Positions 20,644-29,403 of a DNA stretch of 64,000 bases are shown piece by piece (positions within the stretch are counted from its first letter, which is position 1; every line of letters starts with the position of its first letter). The stretch spans positions 1-64,000 of the forward strand of contig NZ_PCPA01000016.1 in NCBI RefSeq assembly GCF_002979515.1, given 5' to 3'. The DNA comes from Microbacterium sp. MYb54. Lineage in GTDB: Bacteria > Actinomycetota > Actinomycetes > Actinomycetales > Microbacteriaceae. The notes beneath the pieces were generated by a model, which was given only the letters and a program-made list of their open reading frames with translations, was not told the DNA's origin and did not search any database. The position numbers were made by a program, and so were the translations under genes.

Positions 20644-20972
20644 TGGCCGGGTCAGCACTCGCCGCCGGCGTCTTGGCCGTCGCGGCCGCGCTGTCCCTGG
20701 GCCTCGCCGCAGTGGGCGGTGCGTCGGTGACGGCGCAACGTGCTGCGGGTGCAGCAGACGCCGCGGCGCTCGCCGCAGCCGATGCCGCGAGCGGCGCGGT
20801 TCCCACCGGCGAGAGGCCGTGTGATCTCGCCGCGCGGGTCGCGGCGGCCGCGGGTGCCGCACTCACCGAGTGCTCCCTCGACGGCTTCGTGGCGACCGTC
20901 GAGGTGCAGGCGGCGTACGCTGGACTCGCAGCCGTCTCCCGAGCCCGTGCCGGGCCTCCCGAGGGACAATGA
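20643..20972 (+). CDS. TadE-like / Rv3654c-family helicase-locus protein (small membrane protein)
   Basis: A 109 aa protein with one N-terminal hydrophobic segment (LAAGVLAVAAALSLGLAAVGGASV). An alanine-rich region with QRAAGAADAAALAAADAAS follows, then a cysteine pair in PCDLAAR and LTECSLDG. This is the Rv3654c-like type that closes actinobacterial tad loci. Its role is probably structural. The ATG at 20643 overlaps the tadE-like stop; longer upstream frames are shadows. Confidence 0.8.
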   Translation: MAGSALAAGVLAVAAALSLGLAAVGGASVTAQRAAGAADAAALAAADAASGAVPTGERPCDLAARVAAAAGAALTECSLDGFVATVEVQAAYAGLAAVSRARAGPPEGQ

Positions 20973-21050
20973 CGGCCCGTGCTACCTCGCTCACTGTGAA
21001 CAACCCCACACAGTGGTGTGTATGGTGTGCTTCGAAGAAAGGACGCACCC

Positions 21051-23921
21051 TTGGCTGAAGGCAAGAAGCTCGTCATCGTCGAGTCCCCGACGAAGATGCG
21101 GTCTATTCAGGGATACCTCGGCGACGGTTACGAGGTGCTCAGCTCCGTCGGCCATATCCGTGATCTCGCCGACAAGAAGGACATCCCGGCCGAGGACAAG
21201 CAGGCTTACGGGAAATACTCGATCGACATCGACAACGGTTTCGACCCGTACTACGTCGTCTCCGATCGCAAGACGAAGACGGTCGCCGAACTCAAGCGTG
21301 CTCTGAAGACCGCCGACGAGCTCCTGCTCGCCACTGATGAGGATCGCGAGGGCGAGGCGATCGCCTGGCACCTGCTGGAGACTCTCAAGCCCAAGGTGCC
21401 CGTGAAGCGCATGGTCTTCCACGAGATCACGAAGGACGCGATCCAGGCCGCCGTCGGCAACACCCGCGAGCTGGACCACGACCTCGTCGACGCGCAGGAG
21501 ACCCGCCGCATCCTCGACCGTCTGTACGGCTGGGACGTCTCGCCCGTGCTCTGGTACAAGGTCAAGACCGGCATCTCGGCAGGACGCGTGCAGTCCGCCG
21601 CGACCCGGCTCATCGTCGACCGTGAGCGTGAGCGCATGGCGTTCGTGTCCGCGGAGTACTGGGATGTCGACGCCGCCGCTGCGGCGACCGGAACCTCGTT
21701 CAAGATCCGTCTCGTCCGCGTCGACGGCGGACAGCTCGCTCGCGGCACCGACTTCGACGACAACGGCAAGCTCAAGAAGGCCGTCGTCATCCTCGACGAG
21801 GCCAGGGCCGCAGCACTGGCCAAGGCCGTCGACGCAGTCGGAGCCGGCAAGGTCACCAAGGTCGAGGCCAAGCCGGGAACCCGCAGCCCCTACGCGCCCT
21901 TCACGACCTCCACCATGCAGCAGGAGGCCGGTCGCAAGCTCTCGATGGGAGCCAAGCAGGCGATGGGCGTCGCCCAGCGCCTGTACGAGAAGGGCTACAT
22001 CACTTATATGCGCACCGACTCCACGTCGCTGAGCACCCAGGCGGTGCAGGCGGCGCGGAGCCAGGCGGTCGCGCTCTACGGCGATGCCGCGGTGCCGCTC
22101 AAGCCTCGCGTGTACAAGTCCAAGAGCAAGAACGCCCAGGAAGCGCACGAGGCCATCCGCCCCTCCGGCGAGACCTTCCGCACGCCCGCGTCGCTGTCCT
22201 CCGAGCTGGATCGCGATGAGCAGCGTCTCTACGACCTGATCTGGAAGCGCACGGTCGCGAGCCAGATGGCCGACGCGAAGTACGAGACCACCACGGTCAC
22301 GATCGCCGTCGCTGCCGATGGCCAGAACGCCGAGTTCACCGCATCCGGCACCGTGTACACCTTCAAGGGGTTCCTGGAGGCCTACGAGGAGGGCCGCGAT
22401 GAGAAGCGCGGCGACGCGGATGCTGCCGAGAACCAGTCGCTGCCGGCCGTCGCCGTCGGCGATGAGCTCGCGGTCTCCGACGCTGAGGCGAAGGGGCACC
22501 GCACCAACCCGAAGCCGCGCTACACCGAGGCTTCGCTCGTGAAGGTTCTTGAAGAGAAGGGCATCGGCCGTCCTTCGACGTTCGCCTCGATCCCCGAGAC
22601 GATCCTCGACCGTGGCTACGCGGTCAAGCGGGGCCAGGCACTGGTGCCGACATGGCTCGCGTTCAGTGTCGTCCGGCTGCTCGAAGAGCATTTCGCCGAG
22701 CTCGTCGACTACGACTTCACCGCGGCGCTCGAAGACGACCTCGACACGATCGCGCGAGGTGAGCAGAACCGCGTCGAGTGGCTCAAGTCGTTCTACTTCG
22801 GCTCCGACTCCCACGTCGGGCTCCGCCAGGTCGTCGACAACCTCGGCGAGATCGACGCCCGTGCGCTGAACTCCACGCGCATCACCGACACGGCCACGCT
22901 CCGCTTCGGCAAGTACGGCCCGTACCTCGAGGTCACCGACCCCGAGAACCCCGACCCCGAGGCCAAGCCGCGCATCGTCAACGTACCGGAAGACCTGGCC
23001 CCCGATGAGCTGACGGCAGAGAAGGCCCAGGAGCTCATCGACGCTCCGGTCGCCGGCGACCGCGTGCTCGGCGAGAACCCCGAGAACGGCAAGATCGTCG
23101 TCGTCAAGGACGGCCGCTTCGGACCGTACGTGCAGGAGAACGACCCGGTGTCGGAAGACGCCGCGGTCGACGAGGCGACGGGTGAGGTCGTCGACAAGCC
23201 CAAGCCGAAGCGTGGGGCGAAGAAGGAGACCGCGCCCAAGCCGCGCACCGCGTCCCTCTTCCGCTCGATGTCGGTCGACGAGATCGACCTCGACACCGCG
23301 CTGCGGCTGCTGAGCCTGCCACGCGTCGTGGGCGTCGACCCCGAGTCCGGTGACGAGATCACCGCGCAGAACGGCCGGTTCGGGCCCTACCTGAAGAAGG
23401 GCGCCGACTCGCGATCCCTCGAGTCCGAGTCTCAGATCTTCGATGTCACGCTCGAACAGGCTCTGGAGATCTACGCACAGCCGAAGTACGGTGCGGGCCG
23501 TAAGGCCTCCAGCGCGCTCGCCGAGTTCGAAGCCGACCCGGTGAGCGGGAAGCCCATCCGGATCCGCGATGGCCGCTTCGGCGCATACGTCACCGACAGC
23601 GAGACGAACGTGACGATCCCGCGCGGTCAGACCGTCGAAGACATCACTTTCGAGATCGCGGTGCAGATGCTCGCCGACAAGCGTGCAAAGGGCCCTGCCC
23701 CCAAGCGCGGTGCGGCGGCCAAGAAGGCCCCGGCCAAGAAGGCCCCGGCCAAGAAGCCCGCCGCCAAGAAGCCTGCGGCCAAGACGGCGACCGCGAAGAA
23801 GGCCCCGGCGAAGAAGGCCACGGCTGCGACGTCGGCGGCACGGTCCGCGGCAGCGAAGAAGGCTGCGGCCACCCGCGCCGCGAATGCTGCGGCGAAGGCG
23901 GCAGAGAAGACGGACTCGTGA
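21051..23921 (+). CDS. topA: DNA topoisomerase I
   Basis: A type IA enzyme that relaxes negative supercoils. The product is 956 aa from a TTG at 21051. GAAAGGA lies 7 bases upstream, and a TATGGT element (21021-21026) makes the in-frame ATG at 21018 unlikely to be transcribed. The TOPRIM domain starts KKLVIVESPTK, with the acidic triad region ATDEDREGEA. The catalytic tyrosine is in YITYMRTDST. C-terminal GRFGPY-type repeats are followed by a Lys/Ala/Pro-rich tail of about 70 residues (KKAPAKK repeats), typical of actinobacterial TopA. tmk follows with a 4-base overlap. Confidence 0.95.
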   Translation: MAEGKKLVIVESPTKMRSIQGYLGDGYEVLSSVGHIRDLADKKDIPAEDKQAYGKYSIDIDNGFDPYYVVSDRKTKTVAELKRALKTADELLLATDEDREGEAIAWHLLETLKPKVPVKRMVFHEITKDAIQAAVGNTRELDHDLVDAQETRRILDRLYGWDVSPVLWYKVKTGISAGRVQSAATRLIVDRERERMAFVSAEYWDVDAAAAATGTSFKIRLVRVDGGQLARGTDFDDNGKLKKAVVILDEARAAALAKAVDAVGAGKVTKVEAKPGTRSPYAPFTTSTMQQEAGRKLSMGAKQAMGVAQRLYEKGYITYMRTDSTSLSTQAVQAARSQAVALYGDAAVPLKPRVYKSKSKNAQEAHEAIRPSGETFRTPASLSSELDRDEQRLYDLIWKRTVASQMADAKYETTTVTIAVAADGQNAEFTASGTVYTFKGFLEAYEEGRDEKRGDADAAENQSLPAVAVGDELAVSDAEAKGHRTNPKPRYTEASLVKVLEEKGIGRPSTFASIPETILDRGYAVKRGQALVPTWLAFSVVRLLEEHFAELVDYDFTAALEDDLDTIARGEQNRVEWLKSFYFGSDSHVGLRQVVDNLGEIDARALNSTRITDTATLRFGKYGPYLEVTDPENPDPEAKPRIVNVPEDLAPDELTAEKAQELIDAPVAGDRVLGENPENGKIVVVKDGRFGPYVQENDPVSEDAAVDEATGEVVDKPKPKRGAKKETAPKPRTASLFRSMSVDEIDLDTALRLLSLPRVVGVDPESGDEITAQNGRFGPYLKKGADSRSLESESQIFDVTLEQALEIYAQPKYGAGRKASSALAEFEADPVSGKPIRIRDGRFGAYVTDSETNVTIPRGQTVEDITFEIAVQMLADKRAKGPAPKRGAAAKKAPAKKAPAKKPAAKKPAAKTATAKKAPAKKATAATSAARSAAAKKAAATRAANAAAKAAEKTDS

Positions 23922-24547
23922 CCTCAGGTCACGGGGTGTGGATCACGCTCGAAGGCGGCGACGGCTCCGGCAAGACCACGCAGTCGAATCTGCTCGCGGA
24001 GTGGCTCGAAGGCGCCGGACGCACCGTGGTGCGCACGCGCGAGCCCGGCGGCTCGGAGGTCGGGCAGCTGATCCGCGACATCGTGCTGCACCATCGCGGC
24101 GACATCGCACCACGCGCGGAAGCCCTGCTGTATGCGGCGGACCGTGCGCACCACGTCGCGACTGTCGTTCGACCGGCGCTCGGTCGTGGTGACATCGTTC
24201 TCCAGGACCGCTACCTCGATTCGTCCGTGGCTTATCAGGGTGCAGGTCGGGTGCTCGACGCGACCGAGATCCGCGACCTTTCGCTCTGGGCGGCCGAAGG
24301 TGCGCTGCCTGATCTGACGGTACTGCTCGATCTCGATCCGGGTACGGCGCGTACCCGTCTCGACTCGGCCGACAAGCCCTTCGACCGGCTGGAGGCTGAG
24401 AAGTCGGAGTTCCACGGCCGTGTCCGTGACGCCTACCTCGCTCTGGCGGAGGCCGAGCCCGCCAGGTTCCTCGTGCTCGATGCCGCAGCATCTCCGCAGG
24501 CGATCGCCGAGCTGATCCGCGCCCGGGTCGACGCGCTGCTCGCCTGA
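23918..24547 (+). CDS. tmk: dTMP kinase
   Basis: Phosphorylates dTMP to dTDP for DNA synthesis. The product is 209 aa. The P-loop is LEGGDGSGKTTQS (about residues 9-21). The DRYLDSSVAYQGAGR segment and the TRLDSADKPFDRLE lid region are present. The GTG start overlaps the topA stop (GTGA). The topA-tmk-holB order is common in actinobacteria. Confidence 0.95.
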   Translation: MTSGHGVWITLEGGDGSGKTTQSNLLAEWLEGAGRTVVRTREPGGSEVGQLIRDIVLHHRGDIAPRAEALLYAADRAHHVATVVRPALGRGDIVLQDRYLDSSVAYQGAGRVLDATEIRDLSLWAAEGALPDLTVLLDLDPGTARTRLDSADKPFDRLEAEKSEFHGRVRDAYLALAEAEPARFLVLDAAASPQAIAELIRARVDALLA

Positions 24548-24619
24548 CCGGCGAGATCCGTCGGCGACGTGCGCACCGGTCCGTGCGGGGGTGTCGGCAG
24601 TCCCGATTAGGCTGAGTGC

Positions 24620-25777
24620 ATGCCCCAGATCGCTCCCGCCCCGTTCCCGTGGGCGGACGTGTGGGGGCAGGACGCTGCCGTCGACACGCTCCGTGCCGCG
24701 GCATCCGATCCTTCCGCGCTCTCGCATGCGTGGCTGATCACCGGCCCGCCAGGATCGGGGCGCTCGACGCTCGCCTACGCCTTCGCGGCAGCTCTGGTGG
24801 CCGACAGGCCCGACGACGAGGCCGCCATGCGTCAGGTACTCGCCGGCACCCACCCCGACGTCATGGCGTTGCGCACCGAGAAGGTGATCATCACGATCGC
24901 CGAGGCACGCGGTCTCGTCGAACGCTCCTACTTCGCACCATCCGTCGGCCGCTACCGGGTCATCGTGATCGAAGACGCCGATCGTATGGTCGAGCGCACC
25001 TCCAATGTGCTCCTCAAGGCGCTCGAAGAGCCGCCGGAGCAGACCGTATGGATCCTGTGCGCGCCCAGCGAGGCTGATCTTCTGCCGACGATCCGTTCTC
25101 GCGTGCGCTCTCTGCGACTGCGTGAGCCCGATGTCGCCGATGTGGCACGGCTCATCACCATGCGCACGGGCGTCGACGAGGGTGTCGCTGAGCAGGCCGC
25201 CAGGCACGCACAGCGTCACATCGGCATGGCCCAGCGTCTCGCCACCGACGACGCGGCTCGGCGTCGGCGAGACGAGACTCTGCGCTCGGTTCTCGGGGTC
25301 CGTGGCGTCGGCGACGCGGTCGATGTCGCAGGGCGCATCATCCAGGCAGCGACGGAGGATGCGAAGGCGCTCACGGCCGAGCGCGACGCGCAGGAGCGGG
25401 CATCGCTGCTGCGCATGATCGGCATCGCCGAGGGGCAGGCTGTTCCACCGGCACTGCGCACCCAGCTGTCCGCGCTCGAAGACGACCAGAAGAAGCGGGC
25501 GACGCGCAGCCTTCGCGACGGCATCGACCGTGTGCTCACCGACTTGCAATCGCTGTTCCGAGACGTCGTGATGCTGCAGTTCGGCCAGGGCGATGGCCTG
25601 ATCAACAGCGAATTGCGCCCCGAGCTGGCCGACCTCGCATCCGCCTGGCCCGAGACCCGTACTCTTGTCGTACTTGACCACCTTGCCGAGACGCGGCAGT
25701 CACTGGAGCGCAACGTCGCCCCTCTGCTCGCACTGGAGAGCTTGCTCGTGACGATCACGAGCGGGAGGAAACCGTGA
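24620..25777 (+). CDS. holB: DNA polymerase III subunit delta-prime
   Basis: A clamp-loader subunit. The product is 385 aa. The AAA+ fold carries ITGPPGSGRSTLAYAFA (about residues 35-51), where Arg replaces the usual Lys of the P-loop. A late sensor-type region is SNVLLKALEEPPEQTVWILCAPS. The zinc-binding cysteines usually found between Walker A and THPDV are absent (DEAAMRQVLAGTHPDV). The ATG at 24620 lies 6 bases after TAGGCT, a probable leaderless start, although tmk is only 72 bases upstream. Confidence 0.9.
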   Translation: MPQIAPAPFPWADVWGQDAAVDTLRAAASDPSALSHAWLITGPPGSGRSTLAYAFAAALVADRPDDEAAMRQVLAGTHPDVMALRTEKVIITIAEARGLVERSYFAPSVGRYRVIVIEDADRMVERTSNVLLKALEEPPEQTVWILCAPSEADLLPTIRSRVRSLRLREPDVADVARLITMRTGVDEGVAEQAARHAQRHIGMAQRLATDDAARRRRDETLRSVLGVRGVGDAVDVAGRIIQAATEDAKALTAERDAQERASLLRMIGIAEGQAVPPALRTQLSALEDDQKKRATRSLRDGIDRVLTDLQSLFRDVVMLQFGQGDGLINSELRPELADLASAWPETRTLVVLDHLAETRQSLERNVAPLLALESLLVTITSGRKP

Positions 25778-27327
25778 ACAATCGACCGACTTCCCGCTTC
25801 CGTCGCGCCGCCGCAGTGGTTGCGGGCCTGGCCGCTGCATCCGTCGCCCTCTCTGGCTGTCTGTATGCGATGATCCCCGAGCAGTCGTCGAAGCCGGCGA
25901 CGACCAGCGCCCCCGACACCGAGGGTGTTGCCGAAGACCTGCTGCCCTTCTACTCGCAGGAGCTGGAGTGGACGGAGTGCGGTGTCGGCTTCGACTGCAC
26001 CGATGTCACGGCGCCTCTCGACTGGGAAGATCCGGGCAAGGGCGAGATCACGCTTTCCGTGGTTCGGCACCGCGCCGAGGGCACACCCGTCGGCTCGCTG
26101 CTGACGAACCCGGGTGGCCCGGGCGCCAGCGGCGTCGACCTGATCCTCAACAGCCTCGACTTCGCGGTCGGCGCCGACCTCATCGAGAACTTCGACGTGA
26201 TCGGCTTCGACCCGCGCGGAGTCGGTGCGTCGACCGCAGTGACCTGCTATGACGCCCCTGAGATGGACGACTACCTCTACGGCATCCCGTCTGCCGCCCG
26301 CGGCACGGCGGAGTGGGAATCGGAGCTGCTCGACTCGCACAAGTCCTTCGCCGAGGCGTGCGACGCGAACAGCGACGGCATCCTGCCGTACATCACCACG
26401 ATCAACGCCGCCCGCGACATGGATCTGATCCGCGCGGTGCTGGGTGACAAGCAGCTGAACTACCTCGGCTACTCGTACGGCACGTTCCTCGGGGCGACGT
26501 ACGCGAAGCTGTACCCCGAGAAGGCCGGTCGACTGGTCCTCGACGGTGCCATCGATCCCGCCGTTCCCGGACTCGAGGTGGGCGCGACTCAGGCTCTCGG
26601 GTTCGAATCAGCGCTGCGTGCCTACATGCAGGACTGCCTCGATTCCGGGGAGTGCCCGTTCAACGGCACGGTCGATGAAGCAATGGCCGACCTGGGGGCA
26701 CTGCTCGCGAGCGTCGACAGCACGCCGTTGAAGAGCGGTGACGGGCGCATGCTGGGTGCGGATTCTCTGATGACGGCCATCATCGCCGCGCTCTACTCGC
26801 AGGACAGCTGGGGCTATCTCACCCAGGCGCTCGATGAGGCGCTCCAGGGCGACCCCACCTCGGCGTTCTTCCTCGCCGACTTCTACAACGGCCGTGAGAA
26901 CGGGGCTTACACCGACAACTCCGCCGAGGCCTTCCGCGCCTACAACTGCATGGACTACCCGGTGGAGAACGACCCGGCCGCCGAGGCCGCGACGAATGCC
27001 AAGATCGCCGCGGGAGCCCCGACCATCGCGCCGTACTGGACCGGCCCCGACTCCTGCTCGGTCTGGCCCTACCCGCCGACGGGCACCCGCGGCGAGATCA
27101 AGGCCGAGGGTGCCGGGCCCATCCTGGTGATCGGCACCACGAACGACCCGGCGACGCCTTATGAGTGGTCGGAATCGCTGGCGAAGCAGCTCGAGGAGGG
27201 TGTCCTCATCACTCGTGTCGGCGAAGGGCACACGGGCTACAACAAGGGCAACGCCTGCGTCGATGACGCCGTCGAAGCGTTCCTGCTCGACGACGTGGTG
27301 CCCGAAGACGGCCTCCGCTGCGAGTGA
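25774..27327 (+). CDS. Secreted alpha/beta-hydrolase lipoprotein (tripeptidyl-aminopeptidase type)
   Basis: A 517 aa predicted lipoprotein. The lipobox is LSGC at about residues 26-29. The oxyanion region is LLTNPGGPGASGVD and the nucleophile elbow is GYSYGTFLG. A C-terminal TAP-like domain carries VIGTTNDPATPYEW and the catalytic His region VGEGHTGYN. These are Streptomyces SlpD/SlpE-like exopeptidases acting outside the membrane. The GTG start overlaps the holB stop, so it is translationally coupled to a replication gene, which is odd for its function. The substrate is not shown. Confidence 0.88.
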   Translation: MNNRPTSRFRRAAAVVAGLAAASVALSGCLYAMIPEQSSKPATTSAPDTEGVAEDLLPFYSQELEWTECGVGFDCTDVTAPLDWEDPGKGEITLSVVRHRAEGTPVGSLLTNPGGPGASGVDLILNSLDFAVGADLIENFDVIGFDPRGVGASTAVTCYDAPEMDDYLYGIPSAARGTAEWESELLDSHKSFAEACDANSDGILPYITTINAARDMDLIRAVLGDKQLNYLGYSYGTFLGATYAKLYPEKAGRLVLDGAIDPAVPGLEVGATQALGFESALRAYMQDCLDSGECPFNGTVDEAMADLGALLASVDSTPLKSGDGRMLGADSLMTAIIAALYSQDSWGYLTQALDEALQGDPTSAFFLADFYNGRENGAYTDNSAEAFRAYNCMDYPVENDPAAEAATNAKIAAGAPTIAPYWTGPDSCSVWPYPPTGTRGEIKAEGAGPILVIGTTNDPATPYEWSESLAKQLEEGVLITRVGEGHTGYNKGNACVDDAVEAFLLDDVVPEDGLRCE

Positions 27328-27362
27328 GGCGGGCTCGATTCGCGAGCGAGCACGAGACAGGG

Positions 27363-27368
27363 TAATAT
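27363..27368 (+). promoter_or_regulatory. Probable -10 of tRNA-Thr(CGT)
   Basis: TAATAT lies 28 bases before the mature tRNA 5' end. It is one of the most consensus-like -10 elements in the window. The -35 region is weak. Confidence 0.5.
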
Positions 27369-27396
27369 CGGTGATCGTGCCGCTCACGCGTCGCAC

Positions 27397-27469
27397 GCCG
27401 CCTTAGCTCAGTCGGCAGAGCATCTCACTCGTAATGAGAAGGTCGTCAGTTCGATTCTGACAGGCGGCT
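27397..27469 (+). tRNA. tRNA-Thr (CGT)
   Basis: A 73-base cloverleaf. The acceptor GCCGCCT pairs with AGGCGGC, discriminator T. The anticodon loop CTCGTAA reads CGT, decoding ACG. The T loop is TTCGATT. CCA is not encoded. Confidence 0.95.
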
Positions 27470-27472
27470 CCG

Positions 27473-27507
27473 AAGGCCCCGTGATGTGAAGAACATCACG
27501 GGGCCTT
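27473..27507 (+). terminator. Terminator of tRNA-Thr(CGT)
   Basis: A perfect 15-base stem (27473-27487 with 27493-27507) around a GAAGA loop, with a short T run. It ends 30 bases before the pncA start, so pncA needs its own promoter. Confidence 0.85.
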
Positions 27508-27536
27508 TCCCGTTCCCCGCGGCGTACGCTCGGAGT

Positions 27537-28118
27537 ATGAGCAGAGCACTTCTCATCGTCGATGTGCAGAACGACTTCACCGAGGGTGGCGCGCTCGCCG
27601 TCGCGGGCGGTGACGCGGTCGCCACCGCCATCACCACTTTCCTGGCTGCGAACTCCGCCGACTACGAGGTGATCATCGCCTCGCGTGACTGGCATGATGC
27701 GGACGGCGACAACGGAGGGCACTTCGCCGAGACACCGGACTTCGTCGATTCCTGGCCGGTGCACTGCGTCGCGGGAACCGAAGGGGCCGCATACGATCCG
27801 CTCCTGGTGACTGCTGCCGTGACGCATCACGTCCGCAAGGGGCAGGGAAGACCCGCCTATTCGATGTTCGAGGGCGAGACGGAGGCGGGAGAGACCGTGG
27901 GCGCGATCCTGACCGCTGCGGGCGTGCTCAGCGCCGATGTCGTGGGGCTCGCCACAGACCACTGTGTCCGTGCCTCTGCACTCGACGCCATCGCGCACGG
28001 AGTCCACGTCCGCATCTTGACCGACCTCGTGGCAGGCGTCGCGAAGGATCCGAGTGAGGCGGCGCTGGCGGAGCTCGTCCATGCGGGAGCGGAGCTTGCC
28101 GAGAGTGCAGGCGCATGA
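27537..28118 (+). CDS. pncA: Nicotinamidase (isochorismatase fold)
   Basis: Hydrolyses nicotinamide to nicotinate in NAD salvage. The product is 193 aa. The catalytic triad is visible as Asp in IVDVQNDF, Lys in HVRKGQG and Cys in LATDHCVRASA. Metal ligands lie in ASRDWHDADGDNGGH. The ATG at 27537 lies exactly 6 bases after TACGCT (27525-27530), a leaderless layout. An upstream in-frame start overlaps the tRNA terminator and is rejected. It overlaps the DUF1697 gene start by 4 bases. Confidence 0.92.
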   Translation: MSRALLIVDVQNDFTEGGALAVAGGDAVATAITTFLAANSADYEVIIASRDWHDADGDNGGHFAETPDFVDSWPVHCVAGTEGAAYDPLLVTAAVTHHVRKGQGRPAYSMFEGETEAGETVGAILTAAGVLSADVVGLATDHCVRASALDAIAHGVHVRILTDLVAGVAKDPSEAALAELVHAGAELAESAGA

Positions 28119-28648
28119 CTCGCAGCGTGCTGCTGCTGCGGGCCGTGAACGTCAGCGGGCGCAACAGCGTGCCGATGGCACGGCTCCGCGAGGTGCTCGC
28201 GTCCGAGACCGTTGTGGCCGGCGTTTCCACGTATATCGCCAGCGGCAACATCATCTGCGAGACGCCGAAGCATCCGGAAGTCGCGTGCGCCGGTGTTCGC
28301 ACCGCGATCCATGAGGAGTTCGGCGTCGACACCCCGGTCATCCACCGGGCCCATGCGCAGCTGGTCGCGTCCGAGTCCGCACAGCCGTTCCCCGAAGGGG
28401 ATGTGAAGTTCGTGCACGCGATGTTCCTGGCAGGAACACCGTCGGCCGGCGCGCTGGAGGCGCTGGAGCAGCGACTCCTCCCGGAAGAGCGTCTCGCCCT
28501 CGTCGGGAATGATCTGTGGATCGACTACGGCAGCGGCGGCGTGCACTCGACCAAGCTCACCAAGGCCGTGCTGGACCGTGCACTGGGGGTCGCGGGCACT
28601 GCTCGCAACCTCCGCACGACCCGCAAACTCATCGAACTGACGAAGTGA
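28115..28648 (+). CDS. DUF1697 family protein
   Basis: A 177 aa soluble protein. The N-terminus RSVLLLRAVNVSGRNSVPMA, an internal TYIASGNIICE, and the C-terminal DRALGVAGTARNLRT are characteristic of DUF1697. The function is not known. Its start overlaps the pncA stop (ATGA). Its end overlaps a small gene on the opposite strand by 20 bases. Confidence 0.88.
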   Translation: MTRSVLLLRAVNVSGRNSVPMARLREVLASETVVAGVSTYIASGNIICETPKHPEVACAGVRTAIHEEFGVDTPVIHRAHAQLVASESAQPFPEGDVKFVHAMFLAGTPSAGALEALEQRLLPEERLALVGNDLWIDYGSGGVHSTKLTKAVLDRALGVAGTARNLRTTRKLIELTK

Positions 28649-28853
28649 CGCCTCCCGACTCGGCGCTCAGTGCCCGAGGCGGCATGTTCGGGTGCGGCTG
28701 CAGATCGACACGACGGGTGCTGCAGCCCGAGCACTGCACATAGAGCACGATGCCCTCGCTCGTCGGATGCCGCGACTCCACGAGCCAAGCGTGCTCGTGC
28801 GTCTTCGTGGCGGGGCGGACGCGGGGGATCGGAAGCGTGTTCGACGATGTCAT
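28629..28853 (-). CDS. Small conserved-looking protein with a CSGC motif
   Basis: About 74 aa from the ATG at 28853. KTHEHAWLVESRHPTSEGIV is followed by LYVQCSGCSTRRVDLQ. One CxxC with nearby histidines suggests a metal-binding or half zinc-ribbon fold. I recognise the pattern as a recurring actinobacterial small protein but not a function. Its 3' end overlaps DUF1697 tail to tail. It diverges from the CGNR gene with only about 25 bases between starts. Confidence 0.6.
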   Translation of the reverse strand: MTSSNTLPIPRVRPATKTHEHAWLVESRHPTSEGIVLYVQCSGCSTRRVDLQPHPNMPPRALSAESGGVTSSVR

Positions 28854-28878
28854 GTGTCCAGCGTGATGTAATGGTCTT

Positions 28879-29394
28879 ATGCATCTCAACCCTTACGGTG
28901 AATATGCGGTGCTGCTCGCCGCATCGCTGGCCAACGATTGGCCGGGAGACCGCGCCGGAATCGAGGAGCGCACCCTCGAACTCGGCATGACGCAGACCTT
29001 CCCGCCGGCCGCTGACGACCACGAGAAGGTCAGGGCCGTCATCGACGACTGGCTCCTGATCGTCGACGAGGCCGACCCCGACGCGAGGGCGCAGCTTCTG
29101 AACGCGCAGCTCGCCGGTGCGGCCGCCTACCCGCGCCTGACCAACCACGACGGCGAAGGCTGGCACCTGCACTATCGCGACGACGTCCCGTCGCTGCCCT
29201 ATGTGCTCAGGGCGATCATCAGCCTCGGCACGTCATTGCACCTCGTCACGCGGGGGATGAGCAGGCTCGGACGCTGCCAGGCCGCGCCGTGCACGAACGT
29301 CGTCGCAGATGTGACCCGCAACGGTCGCCAGCGCTTCTGCTCCGTGCGCTGCGCCAATCGCGCGGCAGTCCGTCGGCACCGGGCGCGTGCCTGA
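28879..29394 (+). CDS. CGNR zinc-finger protein
   Basis: A 171 aa predicted transcription regulator. The N-terminal ABATE-like helical domain includes NDWPGDRAGIEERTLELGM. The C-terminal CGNR zinc finger is RCQAAPCTNVVAD followed by RQRFCSVRCANRAAVRRHRARA, with the signature Cys residues in CxxC spacing and CANR for CGNR. Targets are unknown. It is divergently transcribed from the small gene at 28629. Confidence 0.85.
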   Translation: MHLNPYGEYAVLLAASLANDWPGDRAGIEERTLELGMTQTFPPAADDHEKVRAVIDDWLLIVDEADPDARAQLLNAQLAGAAAYPRLTNHDGEGWHLHYRDDVPSLPYVLRAIISLGTSLHLVTRGMSRLGRCQAAPCTNVVADVTRNGRQRFCSVRCANRAAVRRHRARA

Positions 29395-29403
29395 GCATCG
29401 ATC

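Noticed and set aside
21000..21026. CACAC-AGTG-GTGTG palindrome before topA as an operator
   Set aside because: It overlaps the probable -10 region, but with a single short copy and no matching site elsewhere in the window it is too weak to call.
23700..23920. Repetitive AAG/GCC-rich tract at the end of topA as a possible repeat element
   Set aside because: It encodes the Lys/Ala/Pro tail normal for actinobacterial TopA and is in frame throughout.
27486..27537. N-terminal extension of pncA from ATG 27486
   Set aside because: It lies within the tRNA-Thr terminator, and the family N-terminus begins at MSRALLIVDVQNDF.
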